A stretch of DNA of 14,664 nt. Origin: Spirochaetales bacterium. GTDB taxonomy: Bacteria; Spirochaetota; Spirochaetia; DTKZ01. The translations under genes and the position numbers were made by a program. Below are positions 1-8,338 of this stretch, piece by piece. The notes below the pieces were generated by a model. It saw only the letters and a list, made by a program, of their open reading frames with translations, ran no database searches and was not told the origin of the DNA. Where the stretch lies: NCBI GenBank assembly GCA_017998025.1, contig JAGODW010000011.1:1-14664 (forward strand), in the 5' to 3' direction. Position 1 is the first letter of the stretch; each line of letters begins with the position of its first letter.

Positions 1-1366
1 TGAGGGGAACTCCTGCATCTAGCAGGGAAAGAGTACCTCCACAAACAGTAGCCATCGAAGAAGAGCCGTTTGATTCTAACACTTCCGATACTACCCGGAT
101 CGTGTAGGGAAACTCATCCTTCGCAGGAAGAACTGCATTTAATGCTCGATAGGCCAGGTGACCATGACCGATCTCCCTCCGTCCTGTTGCCAGCCGTCCT
201 GTCTCACCAACTGAAAAAGGAGGAAAGTTGTAGTGGAGTAAGAAGTTTTCCCGCTTGTCTCCCTCGATGTCATCCATAATTTGTTCATCAAATACGGTAC
301 CCAGAGTGGTGACAGCGAGAGCTTGAGTTTCCCCCCGTGTAAACAGCGCAGATCCGTGCGTACGGGGAAGAACGTTAACCTCGCAGGAAATGGGGCGGAT
401 ATCTTCCGGTCCCCGTCCATCCGTGCGGATCTTTCGTTCAAGGATAGATTTTCTCACCACCCGGTATTCCATCTCCTCCATCAGGGCATCAAAGATCTTT
501 AGGTGAGTGTCCGGTATGGAATCTTTAAACTGTTCGAGTGTTTCCTTATGAACCTGCTTTACAGCAGCTGAACGATTGTGTTTCCCCTTTACAAAACAGG
601 CAATTTCCATCTTCGGATAGGCAAAATGCCATATTTCTTCCCGATTCTCCAGAACAGGGTCCGATTCGATATTGAGAGTCAATTTTTCTTTTCCCGCTAA
701 TTCCCGAAGTTGAAGCTGAAGGTCGCAGAGCTGAACAATCATCTCCCGGGCTTTTTCCAGGGCGGATAGAAGGAGATCTTCCGAAACCTCCCCTGCCCCG
801 CCTTCTACCATGGTTATACCATCCTTTGTACCGGCAACGACGATATCCAGCTTTGCCTGGTTTATCTGGTCGTAGGTGGGATTTACCACTAACTGATCAC
901 CCACGGCACAGACCCGTACCGCTCCTACAGGCCCATCAAAGGGAATATCGGAGATCACTACCGCAGCGGAGGAGGCAATAATAGCAACAACGTCCGGAGG
1001 ATTGATCTGATCTGCAGAAATAGTGGTAGGTACTATCTGAATTTCCCTCTTAAACTTCTTGCTGAATAAGGGGCGCATAGGACGGTCGATTAATCGAGAC
1101 ACGAGAATCTCTTTATCCCGCGGTCGTCCTTCCCTTTTTAGAAATCCTCCGGGGATTTTTCCCGCTGCATAGTATTTTTCATTGTATTCCACAGAAAGGG
1201 GTACGTAATCCAGCTCTTCCACATCTTTATCGGAACAGCAGACGGTGGAAAGTACTGCAGTGCCCCCGTAGGTGGCAAATACGGCTCCGTTGGCTTGCTT
1301 TGCCATTCTCCCTGTTTCCAGGGTAAGCTCTGTATCGCCAATACGAACTGAAACCTTTTGAATCAT
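1..1366 (-). CDS. pnp: Polynucleotide phosphorylase (PNPase), N-terminal ~455 residues, cut by window edge
   Basis: 3'-to-5' phosphorolytic exoribonuclease and RNA-tailing enzyme of mRNA decay. My translation is open from the ATG at 1364-1366 to position 1 with no stop. The first RNase PH domain includes the segment [20 protein letters not shown] (71-90) followed by [11 protein letters not shown] (91-101). An all-helical linker follows, and then the second RNase PH domain begins ([17 protein letters not shown], 314-330; FTRGETQAL, 342-350; [15 protein letters not shown], 395-409; [21 protein letters not shown], around 432-452). The catalytic serine region is present. The catalytic aspartates and the KH and S1 RNA-binding domains must lie beyond the left edge. 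A Shine-Dalgarno sequence (AAGGA, 6 nt spacing) precedes the start. It is the last visible gene of the rimP operon, 30 nt after rpsO, the usual rpsO-pnp pairing. No rpsO-pnp terminator is visible. Confidence 0.97.
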   Translation of the reverse strand, partial: MIQKVSVRIGDTELTLETGRMAKQANGAVFATYGGTAVLSTVCCSDKDVEELDYVPLSVEYNEKYYAAGKIPGGFLKREGRPRDKEILVSRLIDRPMRPLFSKKFKREIQIVPTTISADQINPPDVVAIIASSAAVVISDIPFDGPVGAVRVCAVGDQLVVNPTYDQINQAKLDIVVAGTKDGITMVEGGAGEVSEDLLLSALEKAREMIVQLCDLQLQLRELAGKEKLTLNIESDPVLENREEIWHFAYPKMEIACFVKGKHNRSAAVKQVHKETLEQFKDSIPDTHLKIFDALMEEMEYRVVRKSILERKIRTDGRGPEDIRPISCEVNVLPRTHGSALFTRGETQALAVTTLGTVFDEQIMDDIEGDKRENFLLHYNFPPFSVGETGRLATGRREIGHGHLAYRALNAVLPAKDEFPYTIRVVSEVLESNGSSSMATVCGGTLSLLDAGVPL

Positions 1367-1396
1367 TTATTTTCCTTCTAAATTACTTTGAGTTTG

Positions 1397-1666
1397 TTAT
1401 TTTCTTATTTTAAGTTTTTCAATCAAGGCTCTGTATTTTTCAAGATCGGTTCTTCTTAAATACTTCAGCAGTTTCCGCCTCTGTCCTACCATCTTTAATA
1501 GTCCCCGCCGAGCTGCATGATCCTTCTTGTAGGCTTTAAGATGTTCGGTTAATTTTTCAATGTTTTTTGTCAGCAATGCTACTTGTACGTCCGTCCGACC
1601 TGTGTCTTTCTCATTGGCCCCGAACTCTTTTACGATTGCCAGAACTTCTTCCTGACTTAAGGGCAT
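1397..1666 (-). CDS. rpsO: 30S ribosomal protein S15
   Basis: Primary 16S rRNA-binding protein of the small-subunit platform. The 89-residue product starts [16 protein letters not shown] and carries the S15 signature region ([32 protein letters not shown]). An in-frame ATG lies five codons upstream (1679-1681) and would give 94 residues. I chose the inner ATG (1664-1666) because AAGGAG at 1673-1678 sits 6 nt before it, whereas that same sequence would be inside the longer reading frame. The chosen start also gives the family's usual length of 89. It lies 24 nt after ribF and 30 nt before pnp. S15 represses its own translation in some bacteria; the 24-nt leader here is too short to show such a structure on its own. 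Confidence 0.97.
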   Translation of the reverse strand: MPLSQEEVLAIVKEFGANEKDTGRTDVQVALLTKNIEKLTEHLKAYKKDHAARRGLLKMVGQRRKLLKYLRRTDLEKYRALIEKLKIRK

Positions 1667-1672
1667 ACGAAT

Positions 1673-1678
1673 CTCCTT
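1673..1678 (-). promoter_or_regulatory. Shine-Dalgarno site that decides the rpsO start
   Basis: AAGGAG on the minus strand, 6 nt before the ATG at 1666. It overlaps codons 2-3 of the alternative upstream ATG and so argues for the shorter, 89-residue S15. Confidence 0.75.
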
Positions 1679-1690
1679 CATCCACTAGTT

Positions 1691-2461
1691 TTATGTAAAT
1701 ACAATGGCATCTATCGCGCCATTTGAATGCCAGCTCAAGAACTCCTCTTCTATCTCGAGAATCCCTCCTCTCTTACCTTCCGGCCCCCGAAATTCTACCG
1801 AAAACGTTCCTCGTCTGGGTAAGACCTGTGGTACTGCCTTTCGTTCCAGGAGGGACCTCCCTTCCTCTGTATATACAGGAAGATCTTCCAGGTCCAATTC
1901 GAAGGGATGCCCTAATAGGTCGATAGCGGTAAAAATATTACCCTCCAGAATTGTATTCCGTATACGGGTACTGCTTATAGGTTCTCCCCCTCGGCGCACC
2001 GAAGGCAGAATCTGCACCCCGATCCCTTTTGGTTCCAGTAGTTCTTTCATTCTCCAGGCACTGGTGTCCATGTTATACCCGCAATGGAAATTTTCCCCCA
2101 CCGCGACAAACCGAACATCTACGGTATTCTGGATGAATGATAAGAATTCCGTTCCTCTCAGTTTACCAAATTCCCAGGAAAAGTCAATAATGACCGTTGT
2201 ATCCAGTTCCAGGTCAGAGAACGTTCTTAGTTTCTGCCGTTTCGTCATAATATCTCCGGGATATTCTCCCGGCCGTATAATGCGGGAAGGATTGGGGTGG
2301 AACGTAATTACCCAGGGCTTCCACTCGGTATAGGATGTTATTTTATGTATGAGGGTTTGATGCCCCCTATGGACCCCGTCAAATACGCCGATACTGAGGG
2401 CAATCGGGTCCTTTCGTATCGCTTTTTTCTGTAAAAATTCGTTCCATCCCAGTACGTTCAT
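1691..2461 (-). CDS. ribF: RibF-type FAD synthetase with a short, degenerate riboflavin kinase region
   Basis: FMN adenylyltransferase, which makes FAD from FMN and ATP. The N-terminal nucleotidyltransferase domain (about 1-183) is clear: GVFDGVHRGHQ at 25-35 carries the HxGH motif (H31-H34), FHPNPSRIIRP follows at 54-64, VGENFHCGY lies at 121-129 and the ISSTRIR motif at 162-168. Bifunctional RibF proteins are about 300-320 residues, with a C-terminal flavokinase barrel holding a GRxLGFPTAN-type substrate/Mg motif. This protein has 256 residues. After LLGHPFEL only about 70 residues remain, and I find no such motif, only a short PRRGTFSVEF stretch resembling the barrel core. I infer that adenylyltransferase activity is intact but riboflavin kinase activity is doubtful. 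The start ATG overlaps the truB stop in an ATGA junction. Rpso follows 24 nt downstream. Confidence 0.9.
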   Translation of the reverse strand: MNVLGWNEFLQKKAIRKDPIALSIGVFDGVHRGHQTLIHKITSYTEWKPWVITFHPNPSRIIRPGEYPGDIMTKRQKLRTFSDLELDTTVIIDFSWEFGKLRGTEFLSFIQNTVDVRFVAVGENFHCGYNMDTSAWRMKELLEPKGIGVQILPSVRRGGEPISSTRIRNTILEGNIFTAIDLLGHPFELDLEDLPVYTEEGRSLLERKAVPQVLPRRGTFSVEFRGPEGKRGGILEIEEEFLSWHSNGAIDAIVFT

Positions 2462-3345
2462 ACACTCTCAGTTGAAACAACAAAACGATACGAAAGCGTT
2501 CCCTCTCGAACCTCCAGGCACCCAAGTAATTCCTCCTCTTCTGTAAGGAGAATATACGGCCCTTCTTGAAATACAGTTCCTTCCCAAATATTTGGATCTA
2601 AACTCTGTCCTCTTCTTACGCGAGGGATTACAGTAAGGGGAACGGTGAGTACCCGGGAAGGGAATAGGTACGTTAACAACTCTTTTCCTCTCTGTATGTC
2701 ACCAGGACCGTTTAATGATAGAGGGGTAACTGCATCTTTCAGCAGGAACGGCCCGATCCGTGTACGGATTAATTCCTTTACATAGGCAGAACTGCCACAT
2801 ATTCTTCCTAGATCCCTTGCCAGGGAACGGATATACGTCCCTTTCCCGCATCGGACCCGAATTTTTAACAGGGGGGAGTGATACTCCAGCACTTCAATAG
2901 AATGTATAGTGACACGACGCGGTGGGGGCTGTACTGAGATTCCCCTACGAACCTGTTGATAGGCTCGTTTTCCCTGTACATGGACAGCAGAAAAAGCCGG
3001 GGGTGCCTGGTTTATCGTTCCTAAAAAAGAAGGAATATGGGTTTGAATTTCCTCTAGAGAAGGAGGGGAGCTTTCTGCTAATACAATTCCTTCTGGATCT
3101 AACGTATCTGTCTCTTTGCCAAACTCAAATATGCCTTCGTACTCTTTATCCATATCCATCCATAGATCAAAGAGTCGTGTGTAACTACCCATTAATACAA
3201 GAAGAAGTCCCGAAGCAAACCTGTCCAGGGTTCCCGCATGTCCGACCCGTTTCGTTTTGAACACCTTTTTAACGGCATGTAAGGCGTCAAACGATGTAAT
3301 TCCTCTGGGTTTATGTAGCAGAACAACACCATTCCAACCGGACAT
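2458..3345 (-). CDS. truB: tRNA pseudouridine-55 synthase
   Basis: Converts U55 in the T-loop of tRNAs to pseudouridine. The 295-residue protein has the TruB motifs in order: HKPRGITS (11-18), the catalytic-Asp motif HAGTLDRFASGLL with Asp41 as expected nucleophile, the KEYEG segment (67-71), the FSAVHVQGKRAYQQVRRG segment (118-135) and KGTYIRSLARDLG (168-180). The C-terminal ~65 residues fit the small PUA-like RNA-binding tail. The proline that usually follows the catalytic Asp (GTLDP) is an arginine here. The start overlaps the rbfA stop by 1 nt (TGATG) and the stop overlaps the ribF start by 4 nt (ATGA), so translation is probably coupled on both sides. No strong Shine-Dalgarno sequence precedes the ATG, consistent with coupling. 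Confidence 0.96.
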   Translation of the reverse strand: MSGWNGVVLLHKPRGITSFDALHAVKKVFKTKRVGHAGTLDRFASGLLLVLMGSYTRLFDLWMDMDKEYEGIFEFGKETDTLDPEGIVLAESSPPSLEEIQTHIPSFLGTINQAPPAFSAVHVQGKRAYQQVRRGISVQPPPRRVTIHSIEVLEYHSPLLKIRVRCGKGTYIRSLARDLGRICGSSAYVKELIRTRIGPFLLKDAVTPLSLNGPGDIQRGKELLTYLFPSRVLTVPLTVIPRVRRGQSLDPNIWEGTVFQEGPYILLTEEEELLGCLEVREGTLSYRFVVSTESV

Positions 3346-3692
3346 CAGGAGAGGGATTCCTTGATCTTCTGCAACACCTGGAATCCCTCATCGATCGAAT
3401 GATCTTCGATGAAGGTAAGCCGGGGGGTAAAACGAAGTCGGATTCGTTTACCGATGCATCCCTGGATAAAACCTGATGCATGATTCAGCCCTGCTACTGC
3501 GGATGTTAACTGTTCAGGGCCTTCAACAGAAGATACATAGATCTTGGCATAGGCCAGGTCTTTTGAAACCTGTACATGGGTAATGGTAACAAAAGAAGAA
3601 ACCCGGGGGTCCTTAATCTCATTCTTTACAATCATGGAACTGATTTCATTCCGCAGAAGATTCCCTACCCTCGCCAGCCGATGAGAGTCCAT
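3345..3692 (-). CDS. rbfA: Ribosome-binding factor A
   Basis: Small KH-type protein that binds the 30S subunit and helps mature the 5' end of 16S rRNA, important in cold. The 115 residues match the RbfA pattern: an N-terminal helix with RLARVGNLLRNEIS, then IKDPRVSSFVTITHVQVSKDLAYAKIYVS, and a C-terminal LRFTPRLTFIEDHSIDEG segment. The length is normal for the family. It begins 1 nt after the infB stop (TAG-G-ATG) and overlaps truB by 1 nt. A GGGAG sequence about 9 nt before the start lies within the end of infB. The infB-rbfA-truB order is the widely conserved one. Confidence 0.96.
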   Translation of the reverse strand: MDSHRLARVGNLLRNEISSMIVKNEIKDPRVSSFVTITHVQVSKDLAYAKIYVSSVEGPEQLTSAVAGLNHASGFIQGCIGKRIRLRFTPRLTFIEDHSIDEGFQVLQKIKESLS

Positions 3693-3693
3693 C

Positions 3694-6285
3694 CTACTCT
3701 TCTCCCAACTTTTTTGCCAATTCCTTTATTTCAAACGCTTCCAGCACATCTCCTACACGGATATCCTGGAAATTTTCAATCCCAACTCCACATTCAAAAC
3801 CCGCCTCTACTTCCCTCGCATCCTCTTTGAATCGTTTAAGCGAGCTGACCTTTCCTGTATAGAGTTCAATACCATCCCGTATAACATGTACTTGACCGTT
3901 GCGGCGAATCTTCCCTGAGAGCACGAAACAGCCTGCCACGGTTCCTATTTTTGGAACCTTAAAGACGTCCCGTACCTCTACCGTACCCAGGGTTTCCTCT
4001 TTTAATTCAGGTTTTAAGAGACCTTCCATCGCAGCACGAATATCATCTACGGCATCATAAATAATGTTGTACTTACGGATTTCCACTTTTTCGACATCCG
4101 CCATCTGCTGAGCCTTGGGAGTAGGACGGACATGGAATCCGATGATAATAGCGTTAGAAGCACTGGCGAGACGCACATCTCCTTCGTTGATTGCACCGGC
4201 AGAAGCATGGATTACGGATAATCGGATTTCAGAAGTGCTAAGCTTTTCCAGGGCCCCTTTCAGAGCTTCGACAGAACCGTGCACATCCCCTTTGATTACA
4301 ACTTTTAATTCTTGAACGGCTCCTTCCTTGATGCTCTCGTAGAGGTTATCCAGAGTAATCCGTTTCAGATTCTTGGCTTCCTCCATCTTTTTCAATTCTT
4401 GCCGTTTGTCTCCAATCTGACGGGCAATCTTTTCGTTCTCCGTTACCTGGAATGGATCTCCAGCATCAGGAATCCCTGTAAATCCAAGAACTTCTACCGG
4501 CATGCTGGGAGTGGCTTCCTCCAATCTTGCCCCTCGATCGTTAAATATGGCCCGTACCTTTCCGGGATATATTCCAGCTACAAAGGTATCACCGATCTTT
4601 AATGTACCCCGCTGGATTAGAACTGTAGCTACAATACCCCTTCCATGATCAATCTTGGATTCAATTACCTTTCCTTCTGCCGGACAGTTATAGTTTGCTT
4701 TCAGTTCCAACACCTCGGCCTGGAGGATTATTGTTTCAAGGAGTTCCTGAATCCCGATTTTTTTTAAGGCGGATATGTTTACATAGAGGGTTTTTCCTCC
4801 CCATTCTTCCGGAATCAGGTCGTATTCGGAAAGCTGCTGCTTAACACGATCAGGGTTTGCATCAGGAAGATCTATCTTATTGATGGCAACAATAATAGGT
4901 ACTTTTGCTTCTTTTGCATGGTTGATTGCTTCTACGGTCTGGGGCATAACTCCATCGTTGGCTGCTACCACCAGGACTACAATATCGGTAATCTGTGCTC
5001 CTCGTGCTCTCATCATGGAAAATGCCTCATGACCGGGAGTATCGAGAAACGTGATCATTTCATCCCCAACCTGGACACTGTAGGCACCGATATGTTGCGT
5101 AATCCCACCGTATTCGCCCTCTGCAACGTGGGAAGTTCGGATAGCATCGAGCAGCTTTGTTTTGCCATGATCTACATGTCCCATAATGGTTACGATTGGC
5201 GGCCGCTTCTGGAGATCCTCCTGCCGGTCCTCCGGAGTGTGGATTACCGTTTCATCATAGAGAGATACAATGTTTACTTTACAATCATATTCCGCAGCAA
5301 GAATGGAAGCGGTTTCTGCATCAATCTGCTGGTTGATCGTAACCATCATCCCCATCCCTATAAGTTTAGAGATCAACTCAGAAGCTTTTAAATTCATCTT
5401 TTTGGCAAGCTCTGATACAGTAATCACTTCCATGATATCAATGGATTTGGGAACAGGATTTACCCGGGTTACGGACTTTTTTTTGATCTGGATCTCTTTT
5501 TCTTGTATCTTTTCGTGCTTTACATATTCTTTCTTTTTTGCCTTAAAAACTTTCTTATTGACTTGCTTTCCTTCTTCCGCATCCACTCTCGCCGGTTGAG
5601 AAGGTTTAACAGGAGGTTTCGGAGGATACACCGGTTTCCCCCCCACGATTCCAGCCCTTCCTCCCGTACGCGAGTACGGAACAGAATGGTTCTCAAAATT
5701 GGAAGGAGGCCGCCTGTCCGTGCGGAAAGAAGGCCGAAAGGATCCAGATGGTTGCCTCTGCCCTCCTTCCTTTGAATACGGGCCGGGTCTACCCTGGGTT
5801 CTAAACTCTCTACCCTGCGTATCTCTTCCACGCGTTCTATCACTGCCGGGTTCCGTAGACGGCCGTTTTGTCGGATACGATTGGGGTTGCCGAGGAGAAA
5901 ACACAGTTCTCTCATTCGGATCTTGATGTGTTACAGGTATCTCGACGGGGGCTGGGGATACAGGCGGAACCGAAGTCAGCTCAGTTTCTTCTACGGGGGG
6001 AGTCTGCTTGAGCAGTTCTTCCTTTTGTTCTACAGGAGCCTTCTCATTCTCAACAGTTTCCACCGGTACCACCTGTATAGGAGTTTCTTCTGGGGGAGAT
6101 TCAGTTTGTGGTACGGATAAATCAGAAGGTTTCGGAGAGGCTTTTTTTACCAACACCTTTTTCTTAACGATAACTACCTTTTTTTTCCCTTCCGTTTCTG
6201 CTGCTACAGAGGGAGATGATACATCTTCCTTCTTATGCTTGATAAGAGCAATCCGGGGTTTCTCTTTATTCTGTTCTTCCGCCAT
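3694..6285 (-). CDS. infB: Translation initiation factor IF-2
   Basis: GTPase that brings initiator fMet-tRNA to the 30S subunit and promotes subunit joining. The protein has 863 residues. Residues 1-285 are low-complexity: Lys/Val-rich at the start ([15 protein letters not shown]), then Pro/Glu-rich, then Arg/Gly/Pro-rich at about 128-215, then Lys-rich. An IF2N helical domain follows at about 286-340 ([20 protein letters not shown]). The G domain has G1 GHVDHGKT (369-376), switch GGIT (393-396), G3 DTPGHE (415-420), G4 NKID (469-472) and G5 SAL (505-507). Domains II, III and IV follow to the C-terminus ([11 protein letters not shown], 665-675, at the start of domain III). All GTPase motifs are intact. 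It starts 2 nt after the nusA stop with only a weak Shine-Dalgarno sequence, so coupling to nusA is likely. Confidence 0.98.
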   Translation of the reverse strand: MAEEQNKEKPRIALIKHKKEDVSSPSVAAETEGKKKVVIVKKKVLVKKASPKPSDLSVPQTESPPEETPIQVVPVETVENEKAPVEQKEELLKQTPPVEETELTSVPPVSPAPVEIPVTHQDPNERTVFSPRQPQSYPTKRPSTEPGSDRTRGRDTQGREFRTQGRPGPYSKEGGQRQPSGSFRPSFRTDRRPPSNFENHSVPYSRTGGRAGIVGGKPVYPPKPPVKPSQPARVDAEEGKQVNKKVFKAKKKEYVKHEKIQEKEIQIKKKSVTRVNPVPKSIDIMEVITVSELAKKMNLKASELISKLIGMGMMVTINQQIDAETASILAAEYDCKVNIVSLYDETVIHTPEDRQEDLQKRPPIVTIMGHVDHGKTKLLDAIRTSHVAEGEYGGITQHIGAYSVQVGDEMITFLDTPGHEAFSMMRARGAQITDIVVLVVAANDGVMPQTVEAINHAKEAKVPIIVAINKIDLPDANPDRVKQQLSEYDLIPEEWGGKTLYVNISALKKIGIQELLETIILQAEVLELKANYNCPAEGKVIESKIDHGRGIVATVLIQRGTLKIGDTFVAGIYPGKVRAIFNDRGARLEEATPSMPVEVLGFTGIPDAGDPFQVTENEKIARQIGDKRQELKKMEEAKNLKRITLDNLYESIKEGAVQELKVVIKGDVHGSVEALKGALEKLSTSEIRLSVIHASAGAINEGDVRLASASNAIIIGFHVRPTPKAQQMADVEKVEIRKYNIIYDAVDDIRAAMEGLLKPELKEETLGTVEVRDVFKVPKIGTVAGCFVLSGKIRRNGQVHVIRDGIELYTGKVSSLKRFKEDAREVEAGFECGVGIENFQDIRVGDVLEAFEIKELAKKLGEE

Positions 6286-6287
6286 AC

Positions 6288-7766
6288 CTATTCTTGCTGT
6301 TCCTCTTCTTCGACCTCAAAACTTAAACCAACTCCGCAGTTTGGACAAGACGCCATATCTAACGTTACGGGAGCACCGCATTCAGGACATTCATAGGTCT
6401 CTTGTTCTTCCGTTGCTTCAGCTGCCTCTTCACTTTTTGCAGTTTCACCTTGTTCCTGGACAATCTCAATGGTTTCGGACAGTATACTCCGTACCGTATG
6501 GATATCTTGGGAGGAAAGACCCATTCTCATTAGATCCTCGTTGCTTAATTCGATCAAATCCTCAATTAATTCCATATCGTTCGCTTTTAATGTTTCTACA
6601 ATGGAAACAGGAATATTAGGCAGCTCGGAGATAAGAGATATCTCTTCCTCTTCTTCCACCACTTCTCCCAGTTCTCCAAAGAGAGCTGATACAGCTTTTT
6701 TTGTTTCTTCTGAAATACCCATTTCTGCAAACTGAGATTCGGTTTTTACATCGATAGTCCAATCCACAAGCCTATTTGCTAAGCGGACGTTCATCCCCTG
6801 TTTCCCAATGGCTAACGAAAGCTGGGTATCCGGAACTACGGCCAGAGCCTGGTGTTTTCCTTCGTCTAGAATAATTACCTGAGATACTTCTGCTGGTGAG
6901 AGAGCATTACGGATAAATACACGGGGATCTGTATCGTACTTTAGAATATCGATCTTCTCACCTTCCAGTTCCCGTACAATCGCTTGAATCCGTACTCCTT
7001 TTAATCCGACACACGCGCCTACAGGATCGACATCTTCGCGGTTAGAGTAGACGGCGATTTTAGTTCGATACCCGGGTTCACGTACAATCTTGAATATCTC
7101 AACCGTTTTATCGTAGATCTCTGGAACTTCCAGTTCGAAAATCCGTTTTACAAATTCTGTGTGGGTGCGGGAGAGAACGATCTGCAACCCTGTAGGAGTT
7201 TTATTTACTTCGTAGATAAGGGCTTTTATCCGGTCATTGGGCCTGTAGGTTTCCCGGGGAGATTGATACTTCTTGGGAAGGATACCCTCGGTCTTTCCTA
7301 GATCCACGTAAATATTTCCGTTTCGTTCCCGTTGGTAGTACCCAATGATCATTTCCCCTACTTTGTCTTTAAATTCCGAATAGAGGGTATCCTTCTGAAT
7401 TTCTCGAAGTGTTTGCTTTGCTTTTTGTTTCGCAGTCTGTACTGCGACGCGGTCGAACTCTTTCGGACTGATCTCTATCAGCAGTTCATCCCCCACTTCG
7501 CTTTCTTCGTTCAGTTCTCGTGCTTCTTCAAGTCCGATTTCCAGAACAGGATCTTCCAATTCATCATCCAGTACGATTCGTTTTTTTGCAAATACGGTGA
7601 CTTCCGTACCATCCTCGCTGAATCGAATTACCGCATTTTCCATGGTTCCAAATTTCTTTTTATATGCGGCCAGGAGAAAATCTTCGATGGTCTTAAGAAC
7701 GAGTTCTTCCGCAATTCCTTTTTCCTGGACAAGCATGCGGATTGCCTCGGCAAGATCAGACGCCAT
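6288..7766 (-). CDS. nusA: Transcription termination/antitermination factor NusA with C-terminal zinc ribbon
   Basis: RNA polymerase-associated factor that modulates pausing, termination and antitermination. From the chosen ATG (7764-7766) the protein has 492 residues: N-terminal RNAP-binding domain (1-125), S1 domain (about 134-201), KH1 (DPVGACVGLKGVRIQAIVREL, about 247-267), KH2 (LSLAIGKQGMNVRLANRLVDW, about 316-336), an acidic linker, a helix-hairpin-helix repeat like the NusA acidic repeats (about 377-435), and a C-terminal four-Cys zinc ribbon with Cys460, 463, 474 and 477. A longer reading frame reaches 7862 but would run 89 nt into rimP. MASDLAEAIR is the natural NusA N-terminus, and AGGAGG lies at 7779-7784, although its 12-nt spacing is long. 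The zinc ribbon is the unusual part. Confidence 0.97.
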   Translation of the reverse strand: MASDLAEAIRMLVQEKGIAEELVLKTIEDFLLAAYKKKFGTMENAVIRFSEDGTEVTVFAKKRIVLDDELEDPVLEIGLEEARELNEESEVGDELLIEISPKEFDRVAVQTAKQKAKQTLREIQKDTLYSEFKDKVGEMIIGYYQRERNGNIYVDLGKTEGILPKKYQSPRETYRPNDRIKALIYEVNKTPTGLQIVLSRTHTEFVKRIFELEVPEIYDKTVEIFKIVREPGYRTKIAVYSNREDVDPVGACVGLKGVRIQAIVRELEGEKIDILKYDTDPRVFIRNALSPAEVSQVIILDEGKHQALAVVPDTQLSLAIGKQGMNVRLANRLVDWTIDVKTESQFAEMGISEETKKAVSALFGELGEVVEEEEEISLISELPNIPVSIVETLKANDMELIEDLIELSNEDLMRMGLSSQDIHTVRSILSETIEIVQEQGETAKSEEAAEATEEQETYECPECGAPVTLDMASCPNCGVGLSFEVEEEEQQE

Positions 7767-7773
7767 ACTATCT

Positions 7774-8223
7774 TTAGACCTCCTCTGAGTAATCAAGCTT
7801 TGCTTTTTTAATTTGGGAAAAGGGAATGGCACGGGTTTGTCCTTTCTGCCGAAGAAAGACATGATCTTCTTCTACAGAATCCAGTATCCCTCCGATCCAT
7901 TCATTGTTGCTTGCTGTTAGTATTTTTACTCCCCGTTCCCTAAATACACGGTATTCCCGTGGATGTTTAAATATTCTGTCTATTCCGGGAGAAGAAACTT
8001 CCAAAAATATATCCTGAGCATCGAGGAGGAGCTGAATTCGAGGGCGGAGAGTTTTTAACACCTCTGCTGTATCCTCCACATTTACTCCCCCCTTCTTTGT
8101 GATAACGATATAGACCTTCGGACCTGTTTTTTGTTGTACGGTTCGAACTTCCACAGCGTAGAATCCCATTCCCTCCAAGATTGGTTCGATGTCTTCCAGA
8201 ATCTCCTGGTCTAGATCTTTCAT
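7774..8223 (-). CDS. rimP: Ribosome maturation factor RimP
   Basis: Assists assembly of the 30S subunit. The 149-residue product has the two-domain RimP layout: an N-terminal alpha/beta domain (ILEGMGFYAVEVRTVQQKTG, then VYIVITKKGGVNVEDTAEVL) with the family motif LEVSSPGIDRIF at about 93-104, and a C-terminal Sm-like barrel (VKILTASNNEWIGGILDSVE, ending AIPFSQIKKAKLDY). The start ATG at 8221-8223 has a modest GGAAG Shine-Dalgarno about 4 nt before it. It is the first gene of the rimP-nusA-infB unit; the promoter at 8310-8338 and a terminator-like hairpin lie just upstream. The stop is 7 nt before the nusA start. Confidence 0.95.
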   Translation of the reverse strand: MKDLDQEILEDIEPILEGMGFYAVEVRTVQQKTGPKVYIVITKKGGVNVEDTAEVLKTLRPRIQLLLDAQDIFLEVSSPGIDRIFKHPREYRVFRERGVKILTASNNEWIGGILDSVEEDHVFLRQKGQTRAIPFSQIKKAKLDYSEEV

Positions 8224-8252
8224 GATCTTCCATCCCGGACCTGTTTGTATAT

Positions 8253-8279
8253 AAAAAAAGAGTCGACATGGCGACTCTT
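8253..8279 (-). terminator. Intrinsic terminator hairpin in the rimP leader
   Basis: On the minus strand AAGAGTCG (8279-8272), a 6-nt loop and CGACTCTT (8265-8258) form a perfect 8-bp stem. The stem is followed directly by an unbroken T run (8259-8253). This is the form of a Rho-independent terminator for leftward transcripts. It could end the bamA-skp-mutS-comF unit about 90-115 nt after the comF stop. Because it also lies downstream of the predicted rimP promoter, it could act as an attenuator for the rimP-pnp unit. Confidence 0.8.
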
Positions 8280-8309
8280 CTTACTAGATGCCCAATACTG
8301 TCTAAAAGA

Positions 8310-8338
8310 AACATACCAATTGAGTTAAATATTGTCAA
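8310..8338 (-). promoter_or_regulatory. Sigma-70-type extended -10 promoter for the rimP-nusA-infB operon
   Basis: The minus strand reads TTGACA (8338-8333), a perfect -35 match, then a 17-bp spacer and TATGTT (8315-8310) as -10 (4 of 6 consensus). The spacer ends in TGG, giving the TGn extended -10 element. A purine about 7 nt downstream (8302-8303) would be the start site, leaving an ~80-nt leader before rimP. This is the only sizeable intergenic gap in the window, which supports a genuine promoter. Confidence 0.7.

Noticed and set aside
1667..1681. Longer S15 start at 1681
   Set aside because: The Shine-Dalgarno sequence lies inside this extension and the 89-residue form matches the family length.
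1704..2333. 209-codon plus-strand open frame opposite ribF
   Set aside because: It lies antisense to a clear RibF domain, has Ser/Arg/Pro-rich composition typical of reverse-frame shadows, and shows no recognisable family.
4918..5391. 157-codon plus-strand open frame opposite the IF2 G domain
   Set aside because: It is the reverse complement of highly conserved GTPase motifs, with no independent coding signal.
6008..6619. 203-codon plus-strand open frame opposite the infB-nusA junction
   Set aside because: It spans the antisense of two well-supported genes. Its Ser/Thr/Phe-rich product mirrors the Lys/Glu-rich IF2 N-terminus.
7332..7811. 159-codon plus-strand open frame opposite nusA
   Set aside because: It is antisense to conserved NusA domains. 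Its Phe-rich product is a codon shadow.
7767..7862. Longer NusA start at 7862
   Set aside because: It would overlap rimP by 89 nt and add a 32-residue tail unlike NusA. MASDLAEAIR is the natural N-terminus.
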